DNA of 64,000 nucleotides, taken from contig NZ_JAJVKV010000012.1 of assembly GCF_024198175.1 (NCBI RefSeq), forward strand, positions 62,001 through 126,000, read 5' to 3'. Positions 32,585 through 41,336 of the stretch are shown here, piece after piece. The stretch comes from Pyxidicoccus xibeiensis (lineage in GTDB: Bacteria > Myxococcota > Myxococcia > Myxococcales > Myxococcaceae). A program made the position numbers and the translations under genes. Below the pieces are notes generated by a model. That model had not been told where the DNA came from, did no database searches, and saw only the letters and a program-made list of their open reading frames with translations. How positions within the stretch are numbered: position 1 is the first letter of the stretch; each line of letters starts with the position of its first letter.

Positions 32585-33637
32585 CTACGAGTGCAGCGGC
32601 TGGCTCATGCTCTCGGGCTGCGGCGCCGCGACGGGCACCGCGGCGGCCTTTGGCGCGCGGGTGATGTACTCGCGGATGCTGTTCTCGCGGCCCAGGTACG
32701 AGTCGAACATGTTCACCCCGTCCTCCAGCAGCCCGGCCTTCTCCAGCTCCTTGTGCATCACGGGCAGGTTGTAGAAGGGCACGGACGGGAAGGCGTGGTG
32801 GGTGAGGTGGTAGTGCACGTTGAGGGGGGCCACGAAGAAGTTCTCCAGCGCGGTGCCCGTCACGTCGCGCGTCTCGCGCGTCTCGTCGCCCTTGGGCGTC
32901 TCGCCCACCGGGTGCTCGCCCAGCGCGCGCATCCGGAAGAAGGCCATCATCACCGTCGTCGTCGGCAGCACCCACAGGACCAGCCAGTGCAGCCACGCGC
33001 CCGTCGTCACCAGCACCGTGACGAGCGCGGCCACGTACAGCCAGTAGCGCACGTGCTCGGCGGCGGAAATCTTCGGCTGGCCCTTGCGCGCCAGGCGGCC
33101 CCAGTACGTCCAGGGCAGCACCACCTTCAGGTGGTTGGGCGCGTACAGCCCCAGCGCGTCCATCATGAACACCGCGGTCGCCCGCAGCGGCGTGCGCGGG
33201 AAGTGCCACGACCTGTCCGTCTGCTGGCCCGCCCAGTACGGGTCCTGCGGCGTATTCACGTAGCGGTGGTGCAGCATGTGCTCGTGCCGGTAGCCCACCG
33301 TCGTCATGTTCAGCGGGAAGGCGCAGAGCAGGTCGCTGACCACGTCGCCCACCTTGCGGTTGGACAGGAAGTGGTAGTGCGCCGCCTCGTGCATCAGCGC
33401 CAGCATCGCGTGCTGCCGCGAGGCGATGAGGAGCGCTGCAATCGGCCACGCCCACCAGCGGTCCACCACCGCCACGAACGTGAAGCTGGCCGCGATTCCC
33501 AGCCACTGGCACGCCAGCGCCCATAGGGCCCGGCCGTTCTTCACTTCGGACATCTCGCGGGTGATGGCCGCCAGCGCCTGACGGTCAACGCGGCGCGCGA
33601 ACTGGGTATCCGCCTCGTCCACTACTTCGGCGTACAT
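32585..33637 (-). CDS. Fatty acid desaturase
   Basis: 350 aa, membrane-bound di-iron enzyme. Three His boxes are present: HEAAHYH (from His83), HEHMLHH, and HYHLTHH near the C-terminus, the pattern of the FA_desaturase superfamily. About four membrane helices lie between the boxes. It should introduce a double bond into membrane fatty acids or a related lipid; regiospecificity cannot be read. A Pro/Ala tail of about 20 residues follows the catalytic domain. It lies upstream of a P450 gene on the same strand, but separated by 308 bp. Confidence 0.9.
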   Translation of the reverse strand: MYAEVVDEADTQFARRVDRQALAAITREMSEVKNGRALWALACQWLGIAASFTFVAVVDRWWAWPIAALLIASRQHAMLALMHEAAHYHFLSNRKVGDVVSDLLCAFPLNMTTVGYRHEHMLHHRYVNTPQDPYWAGQQTDRSWHFPRTPLRATAVFMMDALGLYAPNHLKVVLPWTYWGRLARKGQPKISAAEHVRYWLYVAALVTVLVTTGAWLHWLVLWVLPTTTVMMAFFRMRALGEHPVGETPKGDETRETRDVTGTALENFFVAPLNVHYHLTHHAFPSVPFYNLPVMHKELEKAGLLEDGVNMFDSYLGRENSIREYITRAPKAAAVPVAAPQPESMSQPLHS

Positions 33638-33881
33638 AGTCGGGGGGCTCCTTCTGCTTTACTCAGAAGCAGGGTGGGTACCGACTCTTTCTCCCGAAAC
33701 GGGGTGGTCTGGCAAGAATATTCTTTCAGCACCGGAAGCGTTTCAGAGTGAAACCATGCTTTCGGGTCTGCTGTTACCCAGTGGGAGTTTTTTCTGACTC
33801 TCCTATTCACCCCGAGTGAGGTGCGCATCGACCGCAGGTCGTATGTCTTCACCTCCCCGGACGCCAGAATCCAGACATGTG
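33638..33881. other. Intergenic region upstream of the desaturase
   Basis: AT-richer promoter-like DNA (GAATATTCTTTCAGC near 33716, TTTTTTCTGACTC near 33788) lies upstream of the desaturase. A 76-codon frame here has no coding bias. No gene is supported. Confidence 0.35.
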
Positions 33882-33916
33882 AAGGGCCTGGAGACCGATG
33901 TGGTCGCCAGGCCCTT
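33882..33916 (-). terminator. Hairpin downstream of the P450 gene
   Basis: AAGGGCCTGG pairs perfectly with CCAGGCCCTT; inside it GACC pairs with GGTC, giving a long hairpin with a 5-nt loop. It lies 30 bp beyond the P450 stop. No T-tract follows on either strand, so it may act with Rho or as an mRNA stabiliser. Confidence 0.5.
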
Positions 33917-33945
33917 GGGACTGTGTCGGAGGTATGAGGAAAGGG

Positions 33946-35241
33946 TTACTTCCTGGGCGTCCACTCCACCTTCAGGTGCTTCATCTGGCGAAGGACGATG
34001 CTCTGCCAGGTGCCGTAGTCCTGCTTCGGGACGAGCCGCAGGTCCGGCAGCCGGTCCAGCAGGACGTTGGTGGTGATTTGATACTGGAGGCGGGCCAGGG
34101 GCGCGCCCAGGCAGAAGTGGGTGCCGCGGCCGAAGGTGAGGTGCTGGGGGACCTTCTCACGCGTCATGTCCAGCTTGCCCGCGTGGGGGCAGAGCGACTC
34201 GTCCCGGCTGCCGGCCGCGTACAGCAGGAGCAGGCGCGAGCCCTCCGGAATCTTCACGCCGCCAATCTCCACGTCCTCGCGCGCGGTGCGAATCATGGCG
34301 TGGGACACGGAGTCGAAGCGGCTGGACTCCTCGAGGAACTTCATCACCCAGTCCCGGTTGTCCCGCAGCTGCCCCCACATGCCGTGCTCCAGGGCCAGCT
34401 TCCACGTGTTGGCCAGCAGCGCCGTGGTGGACTCGTGGCCGGCGGACAGCATGGACGCGCCAATGGCCATCACCAGCTCGTGCAGCGACAGCGCCTCGCC
34501 GTTGTCCTCCACCTCCACCAGGTAGCTCGTCAAATCCTCGCGCGGATTCTTGCGGCGGTCCTCGATGAGGCGGATGCAGTAGTGCTGGAACTCGATGACG
34601 CCCTTCGCCATCTCCACCTGCTTCTCGGCGGGGATGTGCTCGAAGGTGAGCTGCTGCCAGTCCGCGCTCCACTTCTTTATCTTCCAGACGTCCTCGTGCG
34701 GCACGCCCATGATGCCGAGGATGACGTGCACCGGCAGCGGATAGGCCAGCTGCTCCACCAGGTCCGCGCGCCCGTCGTTGGCGAACTTGTCGACCAGGTT
34801 GTGGGTCATCTCCCGGATGAAGGGCTCCATGGCGGCGATGCGCTGCGCGGTGAAGCCGCGGTTCGTCAGGCGGCGCAGCCGGGTGTGCTCCGGCGGGTCC
34901 ATGCCCAGGAGCACGTGCTTGGTGTCGAACCCCTGGGCGAGGACGCGCTTCGCCTCCTCCGTCAGGTGCGTGCCGCTGCCCAGCATGTCCCGGTTGGAGA
35001 AGCGCGCCGGGTCCTTCAGCACCGACGAGATGTCGTCATAGCGGCTGATGAGCCACATGTTCAGCATGGGGCTGAAGGTGACGGGCTCCTCCTTGCGCAG
35101 CCGCTCGAAGAAGGCGTGCGGGTTGTCCACGTGGGGGCCCACGAACGGGTTGTACTGCGCGCCCAGATGGGGGCTCACGGGCGTCGCTGACGCGTGGGCG
35201 GGAACACCGGTCTCTTCCTGCTTCTGGACTGTCACGGGCAT
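33946..35241 (-). CDS. Cytochrome P450
   Basis: 431 aa starting at ATG 35241; a longer frame upstream has weak coding bias. Key P450 motifs are present: the I-helix AGHESTT, the E-x-x-R of the K helix (EESSR), and the heme loop FGRGTHFCLG with the axial Cys near residue 375. It belongs to the soluble bacterial class that uses ferredoxin/reductase partners, none of which lie in the window. It probably hydroxylates a lipid or secondary metabolite; the neighbouring desaturase would fit lipid modification, but that is inference. Confidence 0.92.
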   Translation of the reverse strand: MPVTVQKQEETGVPAHASATPVSPHLGAQYNPFVGPHVDNPHAFFERLRKEEPVTFSPMLNMWLISRYDDISSVLKDPARFSNRDMLGSGTHLTEEAKRVLAQGFDTKHVLLGMDPPEHTRLRRLTNRGFTAQRIAAMEPFIREMTHNLVDKFANDGRADLVEQLAYPLPVHVILGIMGVPHEDVWKIKKWSADWQQLTFEHIPAEKQVEMAKGVIEFQHYCIRLIEDRRKNPREDLTSYLVEVEDNGEALSLHELVMAIGASMLSAGHESTTALLANTWKLALEHGMWGQLRDNRDWVMKFLEESSRFDSVSHAMIRTAREDVEIGGVKIPEGSRLLLLYAAGSRDESLCPHAGKLDMTREKVPQHLTFGRGTHFCLGAPLARLQYQITTNVLLDRLPDLRLVPKQDYGTWQSIVLRQMKHLKVEWTPRK

Positions 35242-35724
35242 GGCATGACTCGTCAGGTCGAGCGAGCCCCCCCGGGTCGCTCCCTGGAAACGGGTGGTTG
35301 GGTGAAGGGGGAGGTGCCCCTTCACGGGGTACGGCAGGGTGTCGGGGGAGCTGGCGAGGACTAACGGGCGAGGTGGAGCTCCCTCGGATGCCAGCCTATA
35401 CAACATATTCGAGGCTCATTGCCAGTGTGAGCGCATTTTTTCACAATTACGGGCTTTTGATGACGCCGTTACATTCCGCCGCGAGGGTATAAGTCCCCGT
35501 CCCAGCGCGGTTTTTCACCGCACGTGGTGTGTCTCATGACTCTGGGTGGAGCGGAACTGGTGACTTCCCGACAGCTTGCGTCAGGGGCGGAAGTGGAGCG
35601 CCACGCTGTCCGCGCAAGGGGAGCGGCCCGGGGTGGGGCAGACCCGGCCAGGGCCCCAGGATGGGCCCGGCGGGTGGGTGGGCCGCCGCGGGACGGACGG
35701 CGGGCCCTGGGCGTCAGGTGGGGG
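35242..35724. other. Intergenic region upstream of the P450 gene
   Basis: This 483-bp stretch holds no supported gene. Bases about 35395-35500 are AT-rich for the window (ACAACATATTCG, CATTTTTTCACAATTACG, GGGTATAAGT), suggesting the P450 promoter. The half next to the STAS-like gene is very GC-rich and resembles a 3' untranslated region. Short frames at 35298-35539 lack codon bias. Confidence 0.4.
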
Positions 35725-36138
35725 TCAGCCGCTCTTGCGCTGCAACTGCTTGAGGCGGTGCTGCTGCACCCAGGCGCGCGCCTCGGGGAGCGTCTTCACG
35801 AAGGTGGTCTCGAAGCGCGTCTTGCCGGTGAAGAGCATGCCCAGGGCTATCACCTTGCCGAAGGTCTGCTGGACGACGTCCGCTCCCACGTAGATGGCGC
35901 CCTTGAACCAGTCGGCGCGGCCATTCTCCGACAGGTACCGCCGAGGCTCCGCCCCGAGCTGGGACTGACCGATTTCGGCGATCATGTAGTAGGGCCCGTG
36001 CTTCGCAACCTCGCCGTACACCTCCACGGCGCGCTTGATTTCGTCCAGGCTGATGGGCCCGGAGAAGGTGGCCACCACGATGTCTGGCGGCTCGTAGCGC
36101 ACCATGTGGGCGCCGAACTTCCACTCCTGTTGCTGCAT
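35725..36138 (-). CDS. STAS/SpoIIAA-like protein 1
   Basis: 137 aa from ATG 36138 (AGGGAG upstream; an ATG ten codons earlier lacks a good site). The pattern FGAHMVRYEPPDIVVATFSG, GPISLDEIKRAVEVYGEVAK and GKTRFETTFVKTLPEARAWV is that of SpoIIAA-like/STAS-SEC14 proteins. The region VGADVVQQTFGKVIALGMLFTG is shared almost exactly with the next gene. These small cytoplasmic proteins are usually of unknown role; some bind lipids or partner-switch. It is a tandem duplicate of 36243-36659, same strand, 104 bp apart. Confidence 0.75.
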   Translation of the reverse strand: MQQQEWKFGAHMVRYEPPDIVVATFSGPISLDEIKRAVEVYGEVAKHGPYYMIAEIGQSQLGAEPRRYLSENGRADWFKGAIYVGADVVQQTFGKVIALGMLFTGKTRFETTFVKTLPEARAWVQQHRLKQLQRKSG

Positions 36139-36242
36139 GTCACTCCCTTCGGAATCCTCCGGGAACATACCCCTCGCGGCTGACGGGCGCGAGCTTCACG
36201 AGTTTCACGGGGAGTTCTTGGAATGGGCCCCGGCAGGGAGGC

Positions 36243-36659
36243 TCAGCCCGTCTTCCGCTTCCGCTGGACGCGGTGCTGGGCAATCCAGGCGTGGGCTTCC
36301 TCGACGGTGGGCATGAAGACGGTCTCGAAGCTCGTCTTGCCGGTGAAGAGCATGGCCAGGGCAATGGCCTTGCCGAAGGTGCGCTGGACGACGTCGGCGC
36401 CGACGTAGATGACGGCGTGGAACCACTCCGAGCGGCCATTGTCGGAGAGGTACCTGCGGCCGGCCGTGTCAATCTGGGAGCGGCCGATGTCGGCGACGCA
36501 GTAGTACTGGCCATGGCGCTCGAAGGTCTCCCGGTAGAGCTGGGAGGTGCGCTTCACCTCATCCATGTTGATGAGGCCATTGAAGCTGGCCACCAGGGTG
36601 TCTGGCGGCTCGAAATGGGCGCTGTGCGCGCCGAACTTCACTTCTTCCTGCTGCTGCAT
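36243..36659 (-). CDS. STAS/SpoIIAA-like protein 2
   Basis: 138 aa, ATG 36659 preceded by GAGGGGG. It is about half identical to the neighbouring paralogue, sharing the M-Q-Q-Q-E start, FGAH, EPPD, Y-L-S-x-N-G-R and the VGADVVQ-x-TFGK block. Both open frames are intact, so the pair is probably functional. The tandem arrangement points to recent duplication with divergence of the surface-exposed residues. The partner or ligand is unknown. Confidence 0.75.
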   Translation of the reverse strand: MQQQEEVKFGAHSAHFEPPDTLVASFNGLINMDEVKRTSQLYRETFERHGQYYCVADIGRSQIDTAGRRYLSDNGRSEWFHAVIYVGADVVQRTFGKAIALAMLFTGKTSFETVFMPTVEEAHAWIAQHRVQRKRKTG

Positions 36660-36856
36660 CGAGTCCCCCTCGCGGTTGGCATGTGAGGATAGCGCCCGCT
36701 GCCCCTGGGAGCGAAATCCCTACCCCCGGTGTGAGGACATATTCCATGCCCGGAAGGGCAGGAATTGAGGCTGCCTGCTCGCAGGTGTTGGCATGCGGAC
36801 CGTGGGCCTCGGGAAACCTTGACCCGCCACGGGGTGGCTGGAGTCATGCCGGGCCC

Positions 36857-38146
36857 ATGGGCCGCCGCTTCGACACGTTGCTCGCGCTGGGCCTCACCGT
36901 GCTGGCCTTGGCCATGGGCCTGGCTGGCTGCAAGCGCTCCGAAGAGTCCCGCGAGGCGGCGGGGCGCACGCGGCTCGTCTTCAAGTACCAGCCGCTGTGG
37001 GGGCCGCCGGGGCCGTTCAGGGAGCTGCTGGCGCGCTTCGAGCGGGAGAACCCGGGCGTGGAGCTGGTGACGGAGGCGCTGCCGAACGCGTCGGACCTGG
37101 CGCACCAGTTCTTCCTCACGTCGCTGGAGGGCGGGGCGGACGACTTCGACGTGCTGGTGGCGGACGTCGTCTGGGTGCCGGAGTTCGCGCGGGCGGGCTG
37201 GATTGCGGACCTGTCGGAGCACTTCCCGCCGGAGCAGCTGCGCGCGGACTTCTTCCCGGGGCCGGTGGATGCGGTGCTGGTGGATGGGAAGACGTACGCG
37301 GTGCCGTGGTACCTGGACGTGGGCGTCCTCTATTACCGCAAGGACCTGGTGCCGCGGGCGCCGCGCACGTACGAGGAGCTGCAACGCTTCGCACGGGAGG
37401 CGATGGCGAAGGCGCCCGGCCTGCAGGGCTATGTCTGGCAGGGGCGGCAGTACGAGGGGCTGAGCTGCAACGTGTACGAGGCGCTCTGGGGGCACGGGGG
37501 CGAGGCGCTGGGGGCGGGCGGGAAGGTGCTGCTGGACGCGGAGCCGGCGCGCGAGGCGCTCGGGTACCTGCGCGGGCTGGTGCGGAGCGGGGTGTCGCCC
37601 GAGACAGTCACGGGCTTCTCGGAGGAGGAGTCCCGGCGCGTCTTCCAGGAGGGGCGCGCGGTGTTCATGCGCAACTGGCCGTATGCGTGGGGCGAGGCGC
37701 AGAAGCCGGACTCGCCCATCCGGGGCAAGGTGGGCATTGCCCCGCTGCCGACGAAGGGGGGCGAGCCGGGGTGGGGGACGCTGGGCGGGTGGCAGCTCGC
37801 GGTGAATGCGCATGTCTCACCGGAGCGGAGGAAGCTGGCGGCGCGGCTGATTGCGCACCTGACGTCGCCGGATGCGAACCTGGTGCTGGCATTGAACTAC
37901 GCGCGCAACCCGCCGAGGCCGGCGGTGTATGACAATCCGAAGCTGCGCGAGGCGGAGCCCTTCATCGCGAGCCTGCGGCAGATGGTGGAGCGGGCGAGGC
38001 CGCGGCCGGTGACGCCGTACTACAACCTCATCGCGGACGTGCTGCAGAGCGAGTTCTCCGCGGCGGTGGCGGGCATCCGCACGCCCGAGGACGCGCTGAA
38101 GCGGGCCCAGGAGCAGGTGGACCACCTGACGGGGGTGGACGAGTGA
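36857..38146 (+). CDS. Sugar ABC transporter substrate-binding lipoprotein
   Basis: 429 aa; lipobox near LAMGLAGC. The sequence has the family-1 solute-binding layout: PLWGPPGPFRELLARFERENPG, VLVADVVWVPEFARAGWIAD, AVPWYLDVGVLYYRKDLVP, ARPRPVTPYYNLIADVLQSE. This family captures maltose-like and other oligosaccharides. It is followed by two MalF/MalG-type permease genes on the same strand, although a repeat array of about 270 bp lies between it and the first permease. No ATPase gene is near; a shared MsmK/MalK-type ATPase from elsewhere is probably used. The start has a poor ribosome-binding site. Confidence 0.85.
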   Translation: MGRRFDTLLALGLTVLALAMGLAGCKRSEESREAAGRTRLVFKYQPLWGPPGPFRELLARFERENPGVELVTEALPNASDLAHQFFLTSLEGGADDFDVLVADVVWVPEFARAGWIADLSEHFPPEQLRADFFPGPVDAVLVDGKTYAVPWYLDVGVLYYRKDLVPRAPRTYEELQRFAREAMAKAPGLQGYVWQGRQYEGLSCNVYEALWGHGGEALGAGGKVLLDAEPAREALGYLRGLVRSGVSPETVTGFSEEESRRVFQEGRAVFMRNWPYAWGEAQKPDSPIRGKVGIAPLPTKGGEPGWGTLGGWQLAVNAHVSPERRKLAARLIAHLTSPDANLVLALNYARNPPRPAVYDNPKLREAEPFIASLRQMVERARPRPVTPYYNLIADVLQSEFSAAVAGIRTPEDALKRAQEQVDHLTGVDE

Positions 38147-38171
38147 GCGGGACGGGAGCGGCGCGGAGGCG

Positions 38172-38362
38172 TGGAAGGAACGTTCATTCCGGCCAGCGCC
38201 CGATGGCCAGCGGCTCGGGGCCGGGCGGTGGAAGGAACGTTCCTTCCAGCCGGCACGTGAGCCCTCGGGGCGCGGAGGTGAGGCGTGGAATGAACGTTCC
38301 TTCCAGCCAGCGCATGAGCCCCCGGGGCGCGGAGGCAGGGAGTGGAATGAACGTTCCTTCCA
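38172..38362. repeat. Array of four palindromic repeats, 57-bp period
   Basis: Four copies of the palindrome TGGAAKGAACGTTCMTTCCA start at 38172, 38229, 38286 and 38343, exactly 57 bp apart; the intervening 37-bp segments resemble one another, so the whole 57-bp unit is the repeat. A fifth copy is at 41277-41296. It fills the gap between the binding-protein and permease genes. A 93-codon frame spanning it (38143-38424) is probably incidental because the palindrome is in frame. Confidence 0.8.
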
Positions 38363-38420
38363 GCGGGGGACTGCGTGCCGGGGTGCACCGCGCAAGGAGT
38401 CATTCGACGGGAGGGGACGC

Positions 38421-39299
38421 GTGAGCACCGGCGGCTCATTGGAGCGGGAGCGCCGGCAGGCGTACCTGCTGGTGGCGCCGGCCGTGTTGGTGCTGGCGGG
38501 CGTGGCGCTGTACCCCATCCTGGCGGCGATATGGCTGAGCCTGCACCGCTTCATCCTCGTCTTCGGCGAGCGGCGCTTCACGGGGCTGGACAACTACGCC
38601 TTCCTCCTGAGCGACGCGCGCTTCTGGGCAGCGCTGGGCAACACGGCGTACTTCACGGCGGTGGCGGTGACGGTGGAGTTGCTGCTGGCCGTGCCCCTGG
38701 CGCTGCTGCTCAACCGCGCCTTTCCGGGGCGGGGACTGCTGCGCGCTTCCGTGCTGGTGCCCTGGGCGATTCCCACGGTGGTGAGCGCGAGGCTGTGGGC
38801 GTGGATGTTCAATCCCGAGTATGGGCTCATCAACCGGCTGCTGCCCGGCAATGACATCAACTGGCTGGGGGCCCCGGGGTACGCGCTGCACGCGGCCATC
38901 CTGGTGGACGTGTGGAAGACGACGCCCTTCGTGGCGCTGCTGGTGCTGGCGGGGCTGCAAGGCATTTCCGAGGACCTCTACAAGGCGGCCCGCGTGGATG
39001 GCGCGTCGGCGTGGCGAGCGTTCCGGTCGATTACGCTGCCCTTGCTGAAGCCGGCGTTGCTCCTGGCGGTGTTGTTCCGCTCGCTGGATGCGTTCCGGGT
39101 GTTCGACGCCATCTACGTGCTGACGGAGGGCGGGCCCGCGAACACGACGGAGACGCTGAGCATCTACGCGTACAAGACGCTGATGCGCTCGGGAGACTTC
39201 GGGTACGGGAGCGCGCTGTCGGTGGCGACCTTCCTGTGCGTGGTGGTGCTGGCGGCGGTGTGGCTCAAGCTGCTGGGGCGAGAGGAGGGCGCGCGATGA
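38421..39299 (+). CDS. Sugar ABC transporter permease, MalF-type
   Basis: 292 aa from GTG 38421, preceded by GAGGGGACGC. Six membrane helices are predicted. The EAA loop is DLYKAARVDGASAWRAFRSI, the docking site for the ATPase. The adjacent permease follows with an ATGA overlap (39296-39299), so the two are coupled as a heterodimer. It imports the sugar delivered by the binding protein at 36857. Confidence 0.9.
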   Translation: MSTGGSLERERRQAYLLVAPAVLVLAGVALYPILAAIWLSLHRFILVFGERRFTGLDNYAFLLSDARFWAALGNTAYFTAVAVTVELLLAVPLALLLNRAFPGRGLLRASVLVPWAIPTVVSARLWAWMFNPEYGLINRLLPGNDINWLGAPGYALHAAILVDVWKTTPFVALLVLAGLQGISEDLYKAARVDGASAWRAFRSITLPLLKPALLLAVLFRSLDAFRVFDAIYVLTEGGPANTTETLSIYAYKTLMRSGDFGYGSALSVATFLCVVVLAAVWLKLLGREEGAR

Positions 39300-40105
39300 A
39301 GCGGCCGGGGCTGGGCACGGCGCTGGCGGTGGTGGCGTTCCTCACGTTCTTCCTGGGGCCCTTCGGCTGGCAGGTGCTGACGAGCCTGTGGCCGGACGGC
39401 GAGCTGACGCGGCCGTGGCCCTCTCATCTGACGCTGGAGAACTACGCGAGCGTGCTGTGGGGGCGGCCGTTCCTGCGCGTGGTGCTGAACTCGCTGCTGG
39501 TGGCGGCGCTGACGACAGTGTTCTGTCTGTCCATGGGCGCGGCAGCGGCCTTCGCGCTGGCGAAGCTCGAGTTCCGGGGGAGGGGCCTGCTGCTGAGCGC
39601 GGCGCTGGCGGTGAGCATGTTCCCGCCGATTGCGACAGTGAGCCCGCTGTACCTCATCCTGCGAGCGGTGGGGCTGCGCGACAGCCTGGTGGGGCTGGCA
39701 TTGCCATACGCGACGTTCGCCCTGCCGTTGACGCTGTGGGTGCTGACGTCGTTCTTCCGGCAGCTCCCGGACGAGCTGTACCGGGCGGCGAGGGTGGATG
39801 GGTGCACGCCGTTCCAGGCGTTCCGGAGGGTGCTGCTGCCATTGGCGGCGCCGGGGCTGGCGACGACGGCGATTCTGGTCTTCATCTTCGCGTGGAACGA
39901 GTTCCTCTACGCGCTGACCTTCCTGTCCACGCCGGAGAAGCGCACGGTGCCGGTGGCCATCAGCCTCTTCGCCAGCGAATACCGCGAGCCCTGGGGAGAG
40001 ATTGCCGCGGCCTCCGTGGTGGCCACGCTGCCCCTGGTAGTGCTCACCGTGCTGTTCCAGCGGAGGATTGTCTCGGGCCTCACGGCGGGGGCGGTGAAGG
40101 AGTAG
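39296..40105 (+). CDS. Sugar ABC transporter permease, MalG-type
   Basis: 269 aa, start overlapping the stop of the first permease. Six membrane helices; the EAA loop is ELYRAARVDGCTPFQAFRRV. The C-terminal helix and VSGLTAGAVKE tail are typical of MalG/UgpE-like subunits. It forms the channel with the preceding permease. No ATP-binding subunit follows: the next frame on this side is a decayed gene on the other strand. Confidence 0.9.
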   Translation: MKRPGLGTALAVVAFLTFFLGPFGWQVLTSLWPDGELTRPWPSHLTLENYASVLWGRPFLRVVLNSLLVAALTTVFCLSMGAAAAFALAKLEFRGRGLLLSAALAVSMFPPIATVSPLYLILRAVGLRDSLVGLALPYATFALPLTLWVLTSFFRQLPDELYRAARVDGCTPFQAFRRVLLPLAAPGLATTAILVFIFAWNEFLYALTFLSTPEKRTVPVAISLFASEYREPWGEIAAASVVATLPLVVLTVLFQRRIVSGLTAGAVKE

Positions 40106-40129
40106 CGAGCCGCCGCGAGTGACGACGTA

Positions 40130-40986
40130 CTACGCGCGGATGGCCGCGAGCAGCGCGGTGACGGCGGCGTCTGGGGAGGTAAGGGCCTGCTTGACGAGCT
40201 CCTCGAGAGCCGCGTCGTTCATCTGCGCGAGGCGCTGTTCGGCATCGGCAGGGAGTGCCAGGCCCCGTGCGTTGGCAAAGGTCACCAGCATCCTGGCATG
40301 TACGAGCACGCGCTCCCGAGCTCGCTCCAGTGCTCGCTGCTCTTCCCAGAAAGGTGAGTCCAGCATGATGCTCCTCAACGAGTGGCTGAGCCGCTGAGTA
40401 CCGAAGCGGCGGGAGGCCAGGGTGCCAAGTACCACGAGCAAGTCTATCCGCTCCTCTGACGAAAGGCTCGGCTCCTGCCGGATGCGGGCCTCGGCCCAGG
40501 CCACCCGCTCGGGCTCGGCACCGGCTTCGATGACTGAAAGAGGGGCAGGAGGGCCGTGGCAGCCTGGAGGGCGGGCTGCCGGAAGTCCACCTCCCAGAGT
40601 CGGAACACCTGGAAATCAAAGGACAGCACGCGCCTGCCGGCACAGCCGAACGTGTATGGCGCGCGGGCGCTCTCGGCCTCGGGGAAGAGGAAGAGTGCCA
40701 CGGGCAACACCGGCAGGCGCTCCCGCAGATGGACGCGTACCGCTTAGTCCAGCAGCCGCCGCGCGAAGTCCGGGTCGGGCTGGGCCTGGAGCTCCACCTC
40801 CACGACGAAGCGCTCGCCCTGGTGTTCCACCACGAGGACGGTGTCGGCGCGGCGCTCGGTCTGCGGGAGGCTGGAGTCCGCGGTCCTCAACAGCGTGGGG
40901 CCGCCGGGTCCGAAGAGCAGGAGCAGCAGTTGTTCGGGATGTGCCTGCACCAGCCGGCGGAGGATGAGGTCGAAGACGGGGCCCAT
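40130..40986 (-). pseudogene. Decayed Rpn-type PD-(D/E)XK nuclease-fold gene
   Basis: Reading from 40986, MGPVFDLILRRLVQAHPEQL, then SLPQTERRADTVLVVEHQGE and EVELQAQ give the Rpn-like nuclease fold with the Asp and Glu-x-Gln positions. A TAA interrupts the frame at 40744, after which the same frame continues (RLPVLPVALFLFPEAE, GRRVLSFDFQVFRLWEVDF). A second break, a one-base shift near 40540, moves it to the frame ending at 40130. So one nonsense and one frameshift mutation have inactivated it. The family is common in myxobacteria and often occurs in many copies. Confidence 0.75.
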
Positions 40987-41336
40987 GGAGGGCCACTACG
41001 ATAACGATGGGTATGACATGCCCATCGGAACGCCCTACGTAGGGTGGGCGTTCCGGTCCATGAAGCCAGATGGAGCCGGAATTCCTGGCGAGGTGTTCCC
41101 TGGCACTCCGCGCTCCGTTGCCGCTCGTGCGCCCTCATGAACGGAGTTGAACTCGCGGGCAACACTCCAGGGCTGCGAGGCATCCATACCCACGTTTTCG
41201 GAAATGCCCTCGGGCGGGGCGGACACGGCAATCCCTCACGACGGGAACCGGAGCCTGAGCTCGGAGCACCCTCAGCTGGAATGAACGTTCCTTCCACGGA
41301 GGCGCGCCCCGGCCCGCGAGGGTATTTGCCTGTGTT
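40987..41336. other. Intergenic region with one palindromic repeat copy
   Basis: No gene is supported here. A single copy of the palindrome TGGAATGAACGTTCCTTCCA lies at 41277-41296, matching the array at 38172-38362. The rest looks like upstream DNA of the decayed Rpn-type gene. Confidence 0.55.

Noticed and set aside
33622..33852. 76-codon frame upstream of the desaturase
   Set aside because: AT-rich DNA with no coding bias; it reads as promoter region.
35524..36183. 219-codon plus-strand frame
   Set aside because: It is antisense to the STAS-like gene 1 and lacks a ribosome-binding site and recognisable domains.
38172..38362. CRISPR array
   Set aside because: The repeats are 20 bp with perfect dyad symmetry, and the 37-bp segments between them resemble one another rather than being unique. 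No cas genes are near.
38143..38424. 93-codon frame linking the binding-protein and permease genes with four-base overlaps on both sides
   Set aside because: It consists mostly of the in-frame 57-bp palindromic repeat; both overlaps arise from GTGA, and the translated product is low-complexity. More likely a repeat array than a gene, though expression is not excluded.
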